DNA of 64,000 bases from Gilliamella bombicola (GTDB lineage Bacteria > Pseudomonadota > Gammaproteobacteria > Enterobacterales > Orbaceae): NCBI RefSeq assembly GCF_900094945.1, contig NZ_FMAQ01000002.1, forward strand, positions 309,231 to 373,230. The letters are read 5' to 3'. Positions 49,645 through 61,957 of the stretch are shown here, in pieces. Position 1 is the first letter of the stretch. Each line of letters begins with the position of its first letter. The notes beneath the pieces were generated by a model. The model made no database searches and had not been told where the DNA came from. It saw nothing but the letters and a program-made list of their open reading frames with translations. The translations under genes were made by a program, and so were the position numbers.

Positions 49645-50412
49645 ATGAAAAAATTTATTATATTAATCAGCTCATTAATCATCGCTATTTCAACTCTATC
49701 ACAAGCTTTTGCTGATGATGTTTACCTTTACGTCACTCGGCATGGCAAAACCATGTTCAATAACGTACATCGTGCTCAAGGTTGGTCAGATACACCACTA
49801 ATAAAACCCGGTGTTGAAGTTGCCGAGCAACTTGGCCGTGGTTTAAAGGATGTCAAATTTATTGCTGCTTATTCAAGCGACTTGGGACGTGCACGTCAAA
49901 CAGCTCGTGTGGTTTTAGAATCTAAAGGCGATACAACCATTAATATCAACGAAATGGAAGGCCTACGCGAAACCTGTTTTGGTGAATTCGAAGGCGATCT
50001 TGATCCAAACATGTGGACCCCTGCTGCACAGCATTTAGGTTATGCAACGGATAAAGATTTAATGGCGGATTTCGCAAAAGGAAACATCACCCTTAAAAAA
50101 ATGATGGATGCCATTGCCGCTGTCGAAAAATCTGGTGAAGCTGAAGATTACAATAAAGTAAAAACACGTATGCAAGCCTCGTTAAAAGCCATTGCCGAAT
50201 CAGCTAAAGCACAAGGTGGTGGTAACGTCTTAGTGGTATCTCACGGTATGGCTATCATGGCTATGGCTGAAGAATGGTTAGATAAACCAGTGACAGAGGG
50301 GCTTGGTAACGCAAGTGTCACTAAAATTCGTTATACTGATGATGGAAAATTTATTGTCGAAAGCTTAGGTGATATGAGTTATATCGAAAAAGGCAAAAAC
50401 AAAACTAAATAA
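49645..50412 (+). CDS. Periplasmic histidine phosphatase family protein
   Basis: A 255-residue secreted protein with a signal peptide (about 1-23, ending AFA). The catalytic core is complete: RHGKTMFN (about residue 31), second arginine in SDLGRARQTARVV (about 73), GEFEGD (about 112) and VVSHGMAIMAM (about 193). It is paralogous to the product of 47403-48215. It follows the porin gene by 13 bp. Secreted members remove phosphate from sugar phosphates or related compounds; here the porin and beta-glucoside genes suggest a sugar-derived substrate, by inference. Confidence 0.85.
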   Translation: MKKFIILISSLIIAISTLSQAFADDVYLYVTRHGKTMFNNVHRAQGWSDTPLIKPGVEVAEQLGRGLKDVKFIAAYSSDLGRARQTARVVLESKGDTTININEMEGLRETCFGEFEGDLDPNMWTPAAQHLGYATDKDLMADFAKGNITLKKMMDAIAAVEKSGEAEDYNKVKTRMQASLKAIAESAKAQGGGNVLVVSHGMAIMAMAEEWLDKPVTEGLGNASVTKIRYTDDGKFIVESLGDMSYIEKGKNKTK

Positions 50413-50421
50413 CCGCAAAAT

Positions 50422-50445
50422 ATATGGCTCATTGATGAGCCATAT
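50422..50445 (+). terminator. Hairpin at the end of the beta-glucoside locus
   Basis: ATATGGCTCAT / ATGAGCCATAT, perfect 11-bp arms with a 2-base loop, 10 bp after the last gene. No T run follows. Confidence 0.55.
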
Positions 50446-50554
50446 TCCCTATTATTTACTATTCAAACAATATTGATAAATAAATTGGTAGTAATTATCA
50501 TCATAAACAAGCATAATTTAACATCGTTTTTATCGAATAGAGTTAAAAGACAAG

Positions 50555-51100
50555 ATGTTTTATTTATGCAACTATTCATCCCCAATGGGATTAATTACTC
50601 TAGCCAGCCAACAAAATAAGTTAGTTGGAGCTTGGATTGAAGGCGAAAAATATTTTGGTTATACAATTAACACTCAAACAGAAGAAAAACCTAATTTAGC
50701 TATTTTTAACTCGACAAAAAAATGGTTTGATGATTATTTTTCAGGAAAGAAACCGAATCTATCTCAACTTAAGCTTGCACCAAATGGCTCCCCTTTTCGA
50801 CAGCTCGTATGGGAAATTTTATGTAATATCCCATATGGCAAAGTCACAACCTACGGTGATATCGCAAAACAGATCGCCCTGAAAACAAACCAAACAAGCA
50901 TGGCTAGCCAAGCAGTAGGCGGCGCAGTTGGGCATAATCCAATATCCATTATCATCCCTTGCCACCGCGTTATTGGCGCAAACGGTAATTTAACGGGTTA
51001 TGCTGGAGGTATAGATAAAAAAATTCAATTGCTACAACACGAAGGGGTCGACACCACACTATTTTTTGTGCCTAAACAAGGTCATTTAAGCACAATCTAA
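50555..51100 (+). CDS. ogt: Methylated-DNA-[protein]-cysteine S-methyltransferase
   Basis: A 181-residue DNA-repair protein that takes methyl groups from O6-methylguanine onto its own cysteine. The active site is IIIPCHRVIGANG (Cys about 135), the DNA-binding helix region is VWEILCNIPYGKVTTYGDIA (about 90) and the asparagine hinge is in GHNPISI. There is no Ada regulatory domain, so it is an Ogt-type protein. It is a single gene between the beta-glucoside locus and a convergent membrane protein gene. Confidence 0.93.
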   Translation: MFYLCNYSSPMGLITLASQQNKLVGAWIEGEKYFGYTINTQTEEKPNLAIFNSTKKWFDDYFSGKKPNLSQLKLAPNGSPFRQLVWEILCNIPYGKVTTYGDIAKQIALKTNQTSMASQAVGGAVGHNPISIIIPCHRVIGANGNLTGYAGGIDKKIQLLQHEGVDTTLFFVPKQGHLSTI

Positions 51101-51125
51101 AAAAAACGAAATCTTTTTAATTTGT

Positions 51126-52013
51126 TTATTTTAGGTGATTGGTTATTTGTACATCATATTTACTTTCATCTATAATATTTACCCAACTTGGTATAATGGG
51201 TGTTCGACAGTAATAATTAGCTGAAGGCTGTATATCTTTATTTCTAATTTTTTGAAATTCTGGCGTTTGAGGATCATCAAATAGCTCAGGATCCCGACGA
51301 CGATTCATTTTGGAAAACAAAAATTCTTCATACCAACTGTTGTGTAACCATGGTTTTGGATAACCTAAAGTGGCATAAATACGGTTACAAATAAAAGTTA
51401 ACCTCCCACCAAAAACGAAGAAAAAAAAGAACACAAAAGCAACAAAGCCAATACAGCTTGTTTTGGTAATTTCTATCACTTCTAAAGAATCCCACTCATG
51501 ATTGAATAATACGCTAATGAAAATAAAACCATCGGTACATAATATTATCGATCCAACACCAAACATACAATATTTCAGCAATTGCAACGTCGAAAGACCA
51601 ACTCCTTTAGGAAAAAATAAAGCATGATATTTAGGAAAGCGGACGGCATAAGCTTGATATTTGTTCTTATCAATTTGTTTGACGACCATTTCGACGTAAT
51701 CACCATTGTTAAAAGCGACATTTTCTAGCTTACCTTTAACTTTGACATTACCGATATAACAAACAAATGGTGTGCCTTTTAATAGCTTGGTTTGTAGTAA
51801 CCCAAAAGTAAATAAACTAAGGACAAATTCATAAACAAACTTACATATAGCTGCGGTTATTAGAATAAATCCTCCCAGCATTTCGATAAATAGCCCCCAA
51901 ATTGACTCAATAAAATCACAGTCTTCAGTTTTTTTATTTTGATCCTTTTCTTTATCTACTTTCAATATTTTTAAACGTCTTACTTTACCTTTTAATAAAC
52001 TATACTTTCCCAT
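51126..52013 (-). CDS. Membrane protein of unknown function
   Basis: 295 residues, not securely recognised. It has a basic start, a hydrophobic region (about 38-75), a soluble beta-type stretch with VKVKGKLENVAFNNGDYVEM and AVRFPKYHALFFPKGVG, then two membrane segments (about 145-165 and 180-205) and a polar C-terminal third. The layout resembles membrane proteins that some databases label putative type VI secretion effectors, but I cannot support that label from a motif, and no type VI gene is in the window. It ends 25 bp from the convergent ogt gene; lysO lies 41 bp upstream in the same direction. Confidence 0.65.
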   Translation of the reverse strand: MGKYSLLKGKVRRLKILKVDKEKDQNKKTEDCDFIESIWGLFIEMLGGFILITAAICKFVYEFVLSLFTFGLLQTKLLKGTPFVCYIGNVKVKGKLENVAFNNGDYVEMVVKQIDKNKYQAYAVRFPKYHALFFPKGVGLSTLQLLKYCMFGVGSIILCTDGFIFISVLFNHEWDSLEVIEITKTSCIGFVAFVFFFFFVFGGRLTFICNRIYATLGYPKPWLHNSWYEEFLFSKMNRRRDPELFDDPQTPEFQKIRNKDIQPSANYYCRTPIIPSWVNIIDESKYDVQITNHLK

Positions 52014-52054
52014 TACTTTTTTTACTCCATTTAAGTAGGCTTTGCTTTTTTAAG

Positions 52055-52969
52055 CTAAAGCCCAACCCCTCCATAGTTAAATAGCGTGATAAATATCGGC
52101 ATTATAAGTGTTAATAAAAAACCTTGAGCAATAGCTGCCGGTACAATGGCTATTCCCCCACCTTTTTGTAGCATTGGTAGGGTAAAGTCCATTGATGTTG
52201 CACCACATAGTCCTAATGTTGTTAATTGATAACGCTTAATCAATGTAGGAATTAAAATAATCGCACACAATTCTCGTAATATATCATTTAAAAATGTAGC
52301 ACTACCAATAATTGGACCATGGGCTTCTGTCATTAAAATACCAGATAATGAATACCATCCAAAACCAGAAGACATGGCAAGACCAACACGCGTTGGTAGG
52401 TTTAAAATAAATGAGCCAATAACGCCTCCAAGGAAAGCACTTATCACAACCAATAGTGTTGTCACTATACCTATTTTGTTGAGTAGAATTTGCTTTATTG
52501 AAATATTATTACTACGTAGTTGAATTCCGATTAAGAATAATAAAAAAACCAATACAACCTGAGTAATGTTTTCAGCATATTGCCAAATAAATAATGGCAA
52601 TAATCCACAAATAAACCCAATAATTAATGCAATACAAACACGTAATGACTCAATAATCATTTTAAAACGTGAAGCATAAGTATGATCTGTTTTATCTGCC
52701 TTGCGAGGGAAAATGTAATCAAAAATAATTAAAACAATAAAATTCCCACCAAATGTACAAATAAAAAGAACAATTGCATAATATAAAATAATTTGCAAAT
52801 TAGTGGTTAAATTATCTAAATGAGCAAGCTCAGCGCCCATAATGAATAAAATAAGGTAAACCATCCAACTCAACGTTTGGTTAATTTTGGTCATCCAGCT
52901 GTTGTTTTTAATTTTAATTAAATAGCCTAAACCCAACGGTATTAGCGCAATAAGAATACCAAAATACAT
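52055..52969 (-). CDS. lysO: Lysine exporter LysO (YbjE)
   Basis: A 304-residue inner-membrane protein with about 8 segments. It matches E. coli LysO closely: TLSWMVYLILFIMGAELAHL (about 33), LLFLIGIQLRSNNISIKQIL (about 142), MSSGFGWYSLSGILMTEAHG (about 200) and LGLCGATSMDFTLPMLQKGG (about 254). LysO exports lysine and toxic analogues. ybjX lies 79 bp upstream in the same direction, as these genes also lie near each other in E. coli. No lysine riboswitch was seen in the short upstream gap. Confidence 0.93.
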   Translation of the reverse strand: MYFGILIALIPLGLGYLIKIKNNSWMTKINQTLSWMVYLILFIMGAELAHLDNLTTNLQIILYYAIVLFICTFGGNFIVLIIFDYIFPRKADKTDHTYASRFKMIIESLRVCIALIIGFICGLLPLFIWQYAENITQVVLVFLLFLIGIQLRSNNISIKQILLNKIGIVTTLLVVISAFLGGVIGSFILNLPTRVGLAMSSGFGWYSLSGILMTEAHGPIIGSATFLNDILRELCAIILIPTLIKRYQLTTLGLCGATSMDFTLPMLQKGGGIAIVPAAIAQGFLLTLIMPIFITLFNYGGVGL

Positions 52970-53048
52970 ATTTTATTCCTTAACTATTCCTTGCTTACAT
53001 TGTTAAATTATGGGGTAAGCATACGTTTTAATATATTACTACTAATCA

Positions 53049-53993
53049 TTAGGTTAATGATGCTAACGTTTGCTCAATATTAATTTGAAGCTGATCCAAT
53101 AACGCATAGCGGTTACGATATTCTGAGCGTTTTTTACTGGCAATTTCTTCAATTGATTTTCGATTAATTTGGTTTGGTAGTATAAATAAACCATTAGTAT
53201 CTTGTTTTCCATCAAGGGTTAACCAAAAATCGTCATAATCAGACAAAATGCGTTCTTGACGGCTATTATAGCGCCAATTGTTATAAATATGAGTTTTGTT
53301 ACCCACGGCAACAATTTGCGTTAATTGATAGTAACGGGCAACAGTTAATACAGCTTCAACTGCAACACGTTTAGGAAATAGCCCATAGCAGGCTTTAGTT
53401 GCTTTTTGTACGCGAGTACGTGCGTCATCGTGTCCTGTGCCTTGTAATCCAGCAATAAAGAGCGTTGGCTTGCCTTGATATTCAACAATTGAAAACGTTA
53501 ATGTAGTTAAATCAATTCCATCGCTATCATAAAAATAAAGGCTTACTTCGCCTTCTCTGGCAAATTTGTTACGAGCTTGAACGGCAATTTGGATATTCGT
53601 TTCATTTTTAACAGCAACATTCGCCAATACAAAAGGCGATTGCGGATTATAAAAAGCTTTAGTTACGCTATCGGGTTGTTTTGCTAAAAAGTCATAATGG
53701 TAGGCCAATGCATCATAACGTTCTTTTTGGCTCAAACAAGATGCCAAATAAGGACGTTGTAATTTACATGGTAAATTAGTTTGGCACGAGAAATAATAGC
53801 CAAGCAATGGATACTGTCTTAATTTATCAAGCCATTTGAGAGTAATTGGGCTTAAGAACAAGGTTCTTAAAAAAAACTTATAACGATAGGTCGGGTTAAG
53901 CCATAATTCGTTTAGCGATAATTTACCGGTATAGAGCCAGTTAAAGAGTTGCCATTTACTTTTTGGCTGAGACATATTCGTAATATTATTCAT
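53049..53993 (-). CDS. ybjX: VirK/YbjX family protein (DUF535)
   Basis: A 314-residue cytosolic protein of the VirK/YbjX (DUF535) family. Visible blocks are RPYLASCLSQKERYDALAYH (about 82), LYFYDSDGIDLTTLTFSIVE (about 150), FIAGLQGTGHDDARTRVQKA (about 175) and KTHIYNNWRYNS (about 238). The family is linked to resistance to antimicrobial peptides and to lipid A-related stress in enteric bacteria, but the biochemical activity is unknown. It has no clear ribosome site before the ATG at 53993. Confidence 0.88.
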   Translation of the reverse strand: MNNITNMSQPKSKWQLFNWLYTGKLSLNELWLNPTYRYKFFLRTLFLSPITLKWLDKLRQYPLLGYYFSCQTNLPCKLQRPYLASCLSQKERYDALAYHYDFLAKQPDSVTKAFYNPQSPFVLANVAVKNETNIQIAVQARNKFAREGEVSLYFYDSDGIDLTTLTFSIVEYQGKPTLFIAGLQGTGHDDARTRVQKATKACYGLFPKRVAVEAVLTVARYYQLTQIVAVGNKTHIYNNWRYNSRQERILSDYDDFWLTLDGKQDTNGLFILPNQINRKSIEEIASKKRSEYRNRYALLDQLQINIEQTLASLT

Positions 53994-54162
53994 AAGTAGA
54001 ACTTTAAATCGAGTTAGTTATTTTAACAATTATAGGGCGACTAAATTAATCAATACGGATTAGTTATTAATAAGTCATAAAAAAATCAAACAATAAGAGT
54101 ACAACACAACTTTAGTCGGTGCAACCATTCCTACATTAAGTAGGTTAAAATTATATGAAAAT

Positions 54163-54191
54163 AAAAAACGGTGAACTGGTCACCGTTTTTT
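54163..54191 (-). terminator. Terminator of eno
   Basis: AAAAAACGGTGA / TCACCGTTTTTT, 12-bp arms with a 5-base loop and T runs on both sides, 28 bp after the eno stop codon. Confidence 0.9.
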
Positions 54192-54218
54192 AGTGATAAT
54201 TTAGTTTATAAAAACTAA

Positions 54219-55547
<1,329 letters not shown>

Positions 55548-55567
55548 TTAAAAATTTTAATTCAAAA

Positions 55568-57532
<1,965 letters not shown>

Positions 57533-58225
57533 CTAATCTGAAATCTTATCATTGCATTTAATAAATTCTTTAAGCTTTTCCATACTTTTGATTTCTAGTT
57601 TTCCTTCATTTTTTTCAACAATATCTAATTTAACTAGCTCACTCACAGCTCGACGATAAACACGATCGGTGGTACCAAAACGTTCTGCTTCTAAGTAGTT
57701 TTTTTGGAAACTACTTACTGGATGTATATTTAAATAATGCTGATAAAGATCGAACGCAATATTATAACAAATTGAATATAAAGTTCTCTTTAAGAAAATA
57801 TCTAACGTATCTTGATAATCAAAAGCAATTGCAGTAGCAAAAAACAATGCTAATTTAGGGTATTCAATCAACGATTGATATAATTTATCGGCGCTAACAA
57901 TTGACAATGTTAACGCCTCTTCAGCAATGATATCAAATTGGCATAAATACCCCGTAAAGAATTCCATTTCACCAAGAATGTGTTCATCGCAATCAAGCGT
58001 ACCAAGATGAAAACGACGTCCATTAGCGGCTTCGTAACGGATAGAAATCATTCCATTATAAACTAGAACTAAATCATTAACCTTACAACCCTGACGGAAC
58101 AAAACCGATTTTTCATCGACAATTTTTGTTTCAACAACACATTGTTTAATAACGGACTCAATCAAATTATTGTTATTTTTCCAATATGTACTAAACCGAC
58201 CTTTATTTAAAGACTTCAACTGCAT
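57533..58225 (-). CDS. Crp/Fnr-family regulator, YeiL-like
   Basis: A 230-residue transcription factor. The cyclic-nucleotide-binding-like jelly roll (about 35-130) includes SVLFRQGCKVNDLVLVYNGM and HLGTLDCDEHILGEMEFFTG, then a dimer helix and a winged-helix part (about 165-225; ERFGTTDRVYRRAVSELVKL). The N-terminal cysteine cluster of Fnr is absent. The overall pattern is nearest to E. coli YeiL, which also lies next to nucleoside genes. It is downstream of tsx in the same direction, so it probably regulates the deoD-MFS-tsx operon, perhaps through the palindrome at 61118. Confidence 0.82.
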   Translation of the reverse strand: MQLKSLNKGRFSTYWKNNNNLIESVIKQCVVETKIVDEKSVLFRQGCKVNDLVLVYNGMISIRYEAANGRRFHLGTLDCDEHILGEMEFFTGYLCQFDIIAEEALTLSIVSADKLYQSLIEYPKLALFFATAIAFDYQDTLDIFLKRTLYSICYNIAFDLYQHYLNIHPVSSFQKNYLEAERFGTTDRVYRRAVSELVKLDIVEKNEGKLEIKSMEKLKEFIKCNDKISD

Positions 58226-58300
58226 ATAATTTTAGCCACCATCGTATAACTTATCGTTTTTATTCAAAAAATTATTTTTTAAAATATAACATTATTTTAA

Positions 58301-59134
58301 TTAAAATTTATAACTAAAACTAAAATAATGACCGATACCGCTGGTTTTCCCTGCTCCAGATTTATTTTTAATCAATGACATATTATGAAAATACTTTAAT
58401 CCATAACCCAATGCCATATGATCACTATGCCAATAAAAACCATTATACCATTCAATAGCATTATTACTATACAATGAGTTATCGGTTATTTTATTGGCGC
58501 CAAATTGATAATCAAAATAGCCTTGATAATTGATTGTACTTTGATTAGTAAATTGATAAATGGGTTTTGACCAACTTGTTGAATACATATAACCATCCCA
58601 CTTACCTTCATTAGGTTCATTATAGTTTTCACGAACATAGCGCGCATAAACGTTCATACCCATCACACCAAACCATGGCATATCCACATCGGCGCCTATT
58701 CCTAAATATTGTTCAAACAACTCTCGATCACCAATATTATTTACACTAGCAATATACAACTCTTTAACTGCTCCAAACGAAAAATCCGATTGGAATAGAC
58801 CATCAAGTGAAATTCTTGGTGAAATTTTAGCAAAGAAATTATCGCCCCCATATCGATCATCATGTTTACGATCAAAAATGTCGAAGATATCAACATAGCC
58901 ATATAGATCCAAAACACCATATCGAGCACCAAACTCCGTCTCAAGATAAGTATCATTTTTTATATCATACGGTATTTTAGCATCGACACTTTGCATCAAA
59001 TTTAACTGCAACCAACCATAATCATTTTTATGTAAGTTACCATCTTTATAATCAGCAGCATTAACGTTAGCAACACCAAACCAAATCAAAAGCATGCTTA
59101 ATGTTAACTTTGATAATTTATAATAATTCCTCAT
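58301..59134 (-). CDS. tsx: Nucleoside-specific outer-membrane channel, Tsx/OmpK-like
   Basis: A 277-residue outer-membrane protein with a signal peptide (about 1-26, ending NVNA before ADYKDG). The mature start HKNDYGWLQLNLMQSVDAKI and the FGARYGVLDLYGYVDIFDIF block match Tsx/OmpK beta-barrels; it ends in FSFSYKF with a terminal Phe for BAM recognition. Tsx lets nucleosides cross the outer membrane. The start at 59134 has AAGGGAAA upstream. It lies 11 bp after the MFS gene in the operon deoD-MFS-tsx. Confidence 0.9.
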   Translation of the reverse strand: MRNYYKLSKLTLSMLLIWFGVANVNAADYKDGNLHKNDYGWLQLNLMQSVDAKIPYDIKNDTYLETEFGARYGVLDLYGYVDIFDIFDRKHDDRYGGDNFFAKISPRISLDGLFQSDFSFGAVKELYIASVNNIGDRELFEQYLGIGADVDMPWFGVMGMNVYARYVRENYNEPNEGKWDGYMYSTSWSKPIYQFTNQSTINYQGYFDYQFGANKITDNSLYSNNAIEWYNGFYWHSDHMALGYGLKYFHNMSLIKNKSGAGKTSGIGHYFSFSYKF

Positions 59135-59145
59135 GATATTTCCCT

Positions 59146-60315
59146 TCACTTCAGGTTATTTTTCCGCTTCAACAACTGAGAAATAACCAACATTACAATA
59201 ATAACTGCATAAAAAACTGGAATTGCATTCATAATAATTTGCGTACCAAAATATTCTTGGAATAAAGAACTAATTGCAGGGCTAAACATTGCCCCAGCAC
59301 TACCGCTAACAAGAATAAAAGACACATTTTTACTTGATGCATTTTTAACAAATGTAACCCCATAGGCAACAAAAGAGTTATATAGTGCAGAACAAACAAA
59401 TCCATAGCCATAAGTGAAATAACTAATGTGATTAAGATCCTGAGTATTAACAATCGCAATTGTTATCACAAAGGCTAACAAAATGATTGTCATAAAAAAA
59501 TGATGAATTTTAACTCGTGAAACAATAGCGGTTGAAACTAACGCCCCAATTAATGCAGCAGCCCAATATTGCGTAATGATATTTCCGGCATCTTCAAAGC
59601 TAATCGTAAATTTTTGACTAACAAAAAGTGGTGCCCAAGTTAGAAAAGTGTATAAAGCCAACATAGCCAAAAATAACCCTATACCAGCCGATAAAATGCC
59701 AAAATTCCATTCTGATTTTTGATTATTATTTTGTTTTTCAACCTCTTTAGAAGTTATGATCAAATCAAAATTGGTAACCAAAATAATCACTAGCGTCAAT
59801 ACCGCAATAAGACCCACCGTTAAATAGCTACTCGCCCACGATAAAGAATGGGTTAAAGCATAAGTGGTAATAAGCGGAAAGATAACACCAGCAATATTAA
59901 ACGTTGCATCTTGCACAACCAACATAGTGCTTTGGACTCTATTTTGCCAAATAGAAACGACTATTGTTCCTGCGATACATAGCCCAACACCACCACACAA
60001 ACCGATTAATGACATGCAAATATCTAACACTATTAATGAATTAGTGAAATACAACATCAATGTACATACAACAATAAGTATGTAACTTAATAGAGTGATG
60101 CGTTTGATACCAATAATATCGATCAAGAAAAAAGCTAAAATAGTACCAACTAACGCCCCACCATTAAGTAAAGAAAAGATAAAAGCAATCGTACTGACAT
60201 CAGCATGAAAACATTGTGCAATCGGTTCGATTAACATACCAAATTGGCTGGCAAAACCCGCCATAATAAAATTAGCCAAAAAACTAATTAGGGTGAGTAA
60301 CAGCTTATGTTTCAT
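59146..60315 (-). CDS. MFS transporter, TsgA-like, in the nucleoside operon
   Basis: A 389-residue inner-membrane transporter with 12 segments. It follows E. coli TsgA in several places: FSLLNGGALVGTILAFFLID (about 48), IAGVIFPLITTYALTHSLSW (about 145) and WNFGILSAGIGLFLAMLALY (about 208). It begins 33 bp downstream of deoD and ends 11 bp before tsx, so it is the probable inner-membrane step for nucleosides that enter through the Tsx-like channel and are split by DeoD. The substrate is inferred from operon context. Confidence 0.85.
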   Translation of the reverse strand: MKHKLLLTLISFLANFIMAGFASQFGMLIEPIAQCFHADVSTIAFIFSLLNGGALVGTILAFFLIDIIGIKRITLLSYILIVVCTLMLYFTNSLIVLDICMSLIGLCGGVGLCIAGTIVVSIWQNRVQSTMLVVQDATFNIAGVIFPLITTYALTHSLSWASSYLTVGLIAVLTLVIILVTNFDLIITSKEVEKQNNNQKSEWNFGILSAGIGLFLAMLALYTFLTWAPLFVSQKFTISFEDAGNIITQYWAAALIGALVSTAIVSRVKIHHFFMTIILLAFVITIAIVNTQDLNHISYFTYGYGFVCSALYNSFVAYGVTFVKNASSKNVSFILVSGSAGAMFSPAISSLFQEYFGTQIIMNAIPVFYAVIIVMLVISQLLKRKNNLK

Positions 60316-60348
60316 AACATTATCCTAAAAATGATTTAGCATGGTAAT

Positions 60349-61056
60349 TCAAGGTTTAATAGCAACTTGTAAGGCTAGCTTAATCATATTGTTAAATGTC
60401 AGCTGTCTTTCTTCTGCAGAGGTTTCCTCACCAGTTAGGCAATGATCAGAAACAGTTAAAATAGCTAAAGACTCAATATTGAATTGTTGAGCAATACCAT
60501 ATAAACCGGCCACCTCCATATCAATACCTAGAACGCCTGATTTTTCTAAAGTACTAATTAACGATTCATCAGGATCATAATAAAGATCACCACTAAAGAC
60601 ATTGCCAGCCTTAACGGGGATATTCATAACTTTGGCAGTTTCATAAGCACTATGTAATAAAGAAAAAGTAGCAGAAGTAGCAATGTTATAACCATTTGCT
60701 CTTTTTTGATTAGTTATTGAATCAGTCCCAGCGGCAACGGCTAAAATCACATCACGCATTTTTACGCTGTGCTGCGTTGCACCTAAACTACCGATACGAA
60801 TAATACGCTTTACATTAAAATCATTGATTAATTCATGGGCATAAAGCGTAATTGACGGAATCCCCATTCCGTGTCCCATAACAGAAACAGGAATACCGTT
60901 ATATGTTCCGGTATAACCTAACATGTTACGTACATTACAAACTTGCTTTGCATCTGTTAAATAAGTTTCGGAAATAAATTTTGCTCGCAAAGGATCACCA
61001 GGCATAATAACGGTTTGAGCAAAATCATTTTTCTTTGCATTAATATGTGCTGTCAT
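60349..61056 (-). CDS. deoD: Purine-nucleoside phosphorylase
   Basis: A 235-residue enzyme that splits purine nucleosides with phosphate into base and (deoxy)ribose 1-phosphate. Conserved parts are VIMPGDPLRAKFISE (about 17), YNGIPVSVMGHGMGIPSITL (about 53), GVLGIDMEVAGLYGIA (about 175) and LTVSDHCLTGE with the catalytic aspartate (about 205). It is the first gene of a deoD-MFS-tsx unit followed by a regulator; deoA, deoB and deoC are not here. Confidence 0.97.
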   Translation of the reverse strand: MTAHINAKKNDFAQTVIMPGDPLRAKFISETYLTDAKQVCNVRNMLGYTGTYNGIPVSVMGHGMGIPSITLYAHELINDFNVKRIIRIGSLGATQHSVKMRDVILAVAAGTDSITNQKRANGYNIATSATFSLLHSAYETAKVMNIPVKAGNVFSGDLYYDPDESLISTLEKSGVLGIDMEVAGLYGIAQQFNIESLAILTVSDHCLTGEETSAEERQLTFNNMIKLALQVAIKP

Positions 61057-61117
61057 AATATTTCTTAACTATTTGAAAAAATGACCTTAAGTATAGTAAT
61101 GGCTTTTCGCTTTCAAC

Positions 61118-61133
61118 TAGGACATAAGTCCTA
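61118..61133. promoter_or_regulatory. Palindrome upstream of deoD, candidate operator
   Basis: TAGGAC-ATAA-GTCCTA is a perfect 6-4-6 palindrome 62 bp before deoD. The geometry suits a Crp/Fnr-family dimer, though the half-site is not that of CRP or Fnr. It may be the site of the YeiL-like regulator of this module. Confidence 0.45.
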
Positions 61134-61283
61134 AACCCATGATCTATACCACATTTTTACAAAATTGCTTGATAGCTAACGAATTGTTGGATTGATAAGA
61201 TTAGGTTTTTTTGGGAAGTTTTTGCCTTAGTGGTAATATAGCTATAGTTATATTGAATAATTTGGTGTGTTTTGAATTAAACG

Positions 61284-61323
61284 AAAAAATAAATAAAATC
61301 AATACCTTTCCTGACCACTTTTT
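61284..61323 (+). repeat. 41-bp direct repeat, copy 3 (diverged)
   Basis: It shares the core AATAAAATCAATACCTTTC and CTGACC with copies 1, 2 and 4, with several changes at both ends. It marks the left edge of cassette 2. Confidence 0.75.
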
Positions 61324-61380
61324 GGATGTAATTACATTGTTTTTTAATACAAAAACAACTCACCCCAAAACACCTAAGAT

Positions 61381-61720
61381 TATGTTGTTTGTCTTGCTCC
61401 GGCGTCAGAATGTGCCGACAACAGAGCGAGGTTAGCACGCCAAACAGGACGTTTGGCGAGTTTGTGGTGCACCGGGAGCACGTCCACAAACAGTGAGTTA
61501 AGACCGAGCGACGGCGTCGGACAAATTTGTCTGGAACAAATTTGAACATCTGAGCACAGCGAAGATGGCCTCGTAGAGGCGAGTATCAGGATGATACGAG
61601 TAGTGCCGTAGGCCACATTCTGTAGCCAAAGCGTGGGATTGCAAAGGGAATTAGCTTTAATTCCCTTTGTTCGGACGTGGTCACTGTAGCTATTTTGTTC
61701 ACTAAAGGTCAAAACGTCCG
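61381..61720 (-). repeat. GC-rich multi-hairpin repeat element, copy 2 (inverted)
   Basis: The reverse complement of copy 1 at 33643-33898, starting CGGACGTTTTGACC at 61720 and ending with GTCGGCACATTCTGACGCCGG near 61390-61410. Strong identity at both ends; the middle carries about 80 bp more, with extra inverted repeats (GTATCA/TGATAC; GTTTGTGG/CCACAAAC). It lies downstream of adhesin 2 and faces the partial third copy at 63983, so the adhesin gene is enclosed by inverted copies. Confidence 0.82.
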
Positions 61721-61957
61721 AAACCTTGCCGTACTATAAATAGACCACAAATTTAAACCACCACAACGTAATCATTAGAATTGCCAACCACGCTTTCAGC
61801 GTCGGCGGCGGGGGCGGCGCGATTGTGGCTTCGCCGCAACAGCGCAACCCTAAGGGAAATGCCCCAACGTACGCGGGGTCTTTATTCTTTGATAAATTAT
61901 CCTCTATCTGCACTATAACCCCCCGTGGCCCAAGGATTAAGGACTATGAAATAAAAG

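Larger units (their letters stand above)
61134..61957. other. Non-coding 3' flank of the second adhesin cassette
   Basis: 824 bases between deoD and adhesin 2. In order: AT-rich sequence; direct repeat copy 3 (61284-61323); the inverted GC-rich element (61381-61720); a GC-rich, hairpin-forming stretch at 61795-61880; and a tail that resembles the 3' flank of adhesin 1. Short open frames here are not credible genes. Confidence 0.6.

Noticed and set aside
51126-52013. Type VI secretion effector label for the membrane protein
   Set aside because: Only a general layout similarity remembered from annotations; no motif and no type VI genes in the window.
52970-53048. Possible lysine riboswitch before lysO
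   Set aside because: The gap is only 79 bp and has none of the conserved lysine-riboswitch blocks.
61277-61712. Minus-strand open frames of 90 and 110 codons in GC-rich element copy 2
   Set aside because: Overlapping frames in a non-coding structured repeat; the similarity to copy 1 is at the DNA level and not in one protein frame.
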